Assembly (NCBI RefSeq): GCF_029227915.1
Contig: NC_079888.1
Span: 21,742,001 to 21,806,000 of the forward strand
Length of the DNA: 64,000 nt
From: Hydractinia symbiolongicarpus
Taxonomy: Eukaryota; Cnidaria; Hydrozoa; Anthoathecata; Hydractiniidae
Reading direction: 5' to 3'
Below the pieces are notes generated by a model, which had not been told where the DNA came from, did not search any database, and saw only the letters and a list, made by a program, of their open reading frames with translations. The number at the start of each line of letters is the position of its first letter. The stretch's first letter is position 1. Below, piece after piece: positions 63,039 through 64,000 of the stretch. A program made the position numbers and the translations under genes.

Positions 63039-64000
63039 GCGGGTTTTCGTTTGCCGGCGATTAAACTTTTTTTATTCAGCGTCTCATCAAAAATGAAAAC
63101 ATTTTTAAAAACCACAAGTCTCATGCGTTGTAGTGGTGAAAAAATAATTTAAAAAATCGTTCGGAAAATGAATTTACTCCCTGGGTATTTTCTTTGTATA
63201 CTTTTGACTATACGGGCCGAGTCCGGGGTTTAGTGGAAAAGGCGGGTTTTCGTTTGCCGGCGATTAAACTTCTTTTATTCAGCGTCTCATCAAAAATGAA
63301 AACATTTTTGAAAACTACAAGTCTCATGCGTTGTAGTGGTGAAAAAATAATTTCAAAAATCGTTCGGGAAATGAGTTTACTCCCTGGGTACTTTCTTTGT
63401 ATACTTTTGACTATACGGGCCGAGTCCGGGATTTACGGGAAGTCGCGGGTTTTTGTTTGAGGGCGATTAAACTTCTTTTATTCAGCGTCTCATCAAAAAT
63501 GAAAACATTTTTGAAAACTACAAGTCTCATGCGTTGTAGTGGTGAAAAAATGGATTAGTGGAAATGAGTTTACACCCTGGGTACTTTCTTTGTATACTTT
63601 TGACTATACGGGCTGAGCCCGGGATTTACGGGAAATGGCGGGTTTTTGCTTGCCGGCGATTAAACTTCTTTTATTCAGCGTCTCATCAAAAATGAAAACA
63701 TTTTTGAAAACTGCAAGTCTCATGCGTTGTAGTGGTGAAAAGATAAATTAAAAAATCGGTCGGAAAATGAGTTTACTCCGTGGGTACTTCCTTTGTATAC
63801 TTTTGACTATACGGGCCGAGTCCGGGGTTTACGGTAAATGGCGGGTTTTCGTTTGCCGGCGATTAAACTTCTTTTATTCAGCGTCTCATCAAAAATGAAA
63901 ACATTTTTGAAAACTACAAGTCTCATGCGTTTTAGTGGTGAAAAAATAATTTAAAAAATCGTTCGGAAAATGAGTTTACTCCCTGGGTACTTTCTTTGTA

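Larger units (their letters stand above)
62956..63158. repeat. Representative near-consensus 203 bp monomer
   Basis: This copy is close to the majority base at most positions and is 203 bp long. In order it holds: GTTCGGGAAATGAG; a TTTACTCCCTGGGTAC box; CTTTCTTTGTATAC; the variable core TTTTGACTATACGGGCCGAG; CCGGGATTTACGGG followed by AAATCGCGGG; TTTTCGTTTGCCGGCGATTA; a pyrimidine-rich CTT/TTTATTCAGCGTCTC stretch; CAAAAATGAAAACATTTTT; and a GTAGTGGTGAAAAAATAATTT tail. The first 110 bp or so are near 48% GC and the remainder about 26% GC. A consensus built by hand has about 13 CpG sites. Length differences between copies come mainly from GTTTAG versus GTTTTAG and from the length of the A-run near the tail. 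Confidence 0.9.
1..64000. repeat. Satellite DNA array, ~203 bp monomer, about 315 head-to-tail copies
   Basis: Every part of the window reads as the same unit beginning GTTCGGGAAATGAG and ending in an A-rich stretch just before the next GTTCG. Measured starts at 1, 203, 405, 607, 809, 1011 and 1214 give a period of 202-203 bp, and this holds to the end. All copies lie in the same orientation; I saw no inversion, foreign insertion or gap. The first and last bases are inside the array, so its true length is unknown. The monomer length is in the range typical of centromeric or heterochromatic satellites in plants and animals, but its location and role here are inference. I do not recognise the family. 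The absence of genes, retroelement pieces and telomere repeats is a direct observation by reading. Confidence 0.98.
62347..64000. repeat. Block F: trailing mixed monomers to the window edge
   Basis: Mostly near-consensus monomers, with a few private changes: TTTAATCCCTGGGTTC near 62769, TTTTCACTTGCC near 62640 and ATTTCAAAAATCG near 63350. From 63551 a GGATTAGTGG junction, the GATAAATT monomer (63740) and the start of a third begin another block E-like unit, cut by the end of the window. No gene is visible. Confidence 0.85.

Noticed and set aside
1-64000. CRISPR array
   Set aside because: Repeats are ~203 bp and contiguous, with no unique spacers, and there are no cas-like genes.
1-64000. 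Internal repeats of a retrotransposon or LTR array
   Set aside because: No target-site duplications, primer-binding site, polypurine tract or reverse transcriptase/integrase reading frames were seen. The unit is a short, simple tandem monomer.
1-64000. tRNA, rRNA or small RNA gene hidden in the monomer
   Set aside because: No cloverleaf with A/B boxes, no rRNA-like conserved stretch and no pol III terminator arrangement was recognised. The monomer's dyads have short arms only.
1-64000. Telomere repeats
   Set aside because: No TTAGGG, TTTAGGG, TTAGG or similar short tandem run was seen on either strand.

Overview
The whole 64 kb window is one uninterrupted, head-to-tail tandem array of a satellite DNA with a monomer of about 203 bp (most copies 202-203 bp; roughly 315 copies). 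Both window edges cut through monomers, so the array continues on both sides. I found no protein-coding gene, RNA gene, transposon, CRISPR array or unique-sequence island. The short open frames present are accidents of the repeat: the same few peptides recur once per repeat variant, and a 202/203 bp period is not divisible by three, so no frame runs through neighbouring monomers as a repeated protein domain. An array of this size and uniformity points to a eukaryotic nuclear genome, in a centromeric, pericentromeric, subtelomeric or other heterochromatic block read through by long reads. I do not recognise the satellite family and cannot name the species.

The monomer has a GC-rich half (about the first 110 bp from GTTCGGGAAATGAG, near 48% GC by hand count) and an AT-rich half (about 26% GC, with repeated A/T tracts). 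The near-consensus monomer is about 38% GC and holds about 13 CpG sites. It has three small dyads: GTATA...TATAC, GATTT-ACGGG-AAATC, and an 8 bp stem CAAAAATG / CATTTTTG around AAAA.

The array is organised into blocks of different higher-order repeats (HORs). (A) 1-15003: mixed variants with a 4-mer (809 bp) tandem duplication, an approximately 3-3.6 kb segmental duplication, and an 8-mer (1624 bp) tandem duplication. (B) 15004-19867: a regular 6-mer HOR, four copies of exactly 1216 bp, which alternating variants show to be two copies of a 12-mer of 2432 bp. One monomer of each 6-mer carries a perfect 20 bp palindrome. (C) 19868 to about 46345: a long HOR whose simplest copy is a 19-mer of 3852 bp (27977-31828). 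The other copies differ from it by gains or losses of whole monomers. (D) about 46346-57709: a mosaic with a 4044 bp-offset duplication, a 6-mer of 1208 bp and a monomer type with a 10 bp deletion. (E) 57710 to about 62144: a second regular 6-mer, three full copies of exactly 1207 bp plus a partial fourth. (F) 62145-64000: mixed variants leading to another partial block-E unit.

Nothing here works together as genes. What the window records is turnover of the satellite: duplications and deletions are in register with the monomer, and hybrid monomers sit at the joins, as expected from unequal crossing over or similar homologous exchange. No new protein or RNA system was found. The most notable items are the nested 12-mer HOR, the palindrome confined to it, and the integer-monomer length changes of the 19-mer HOR.
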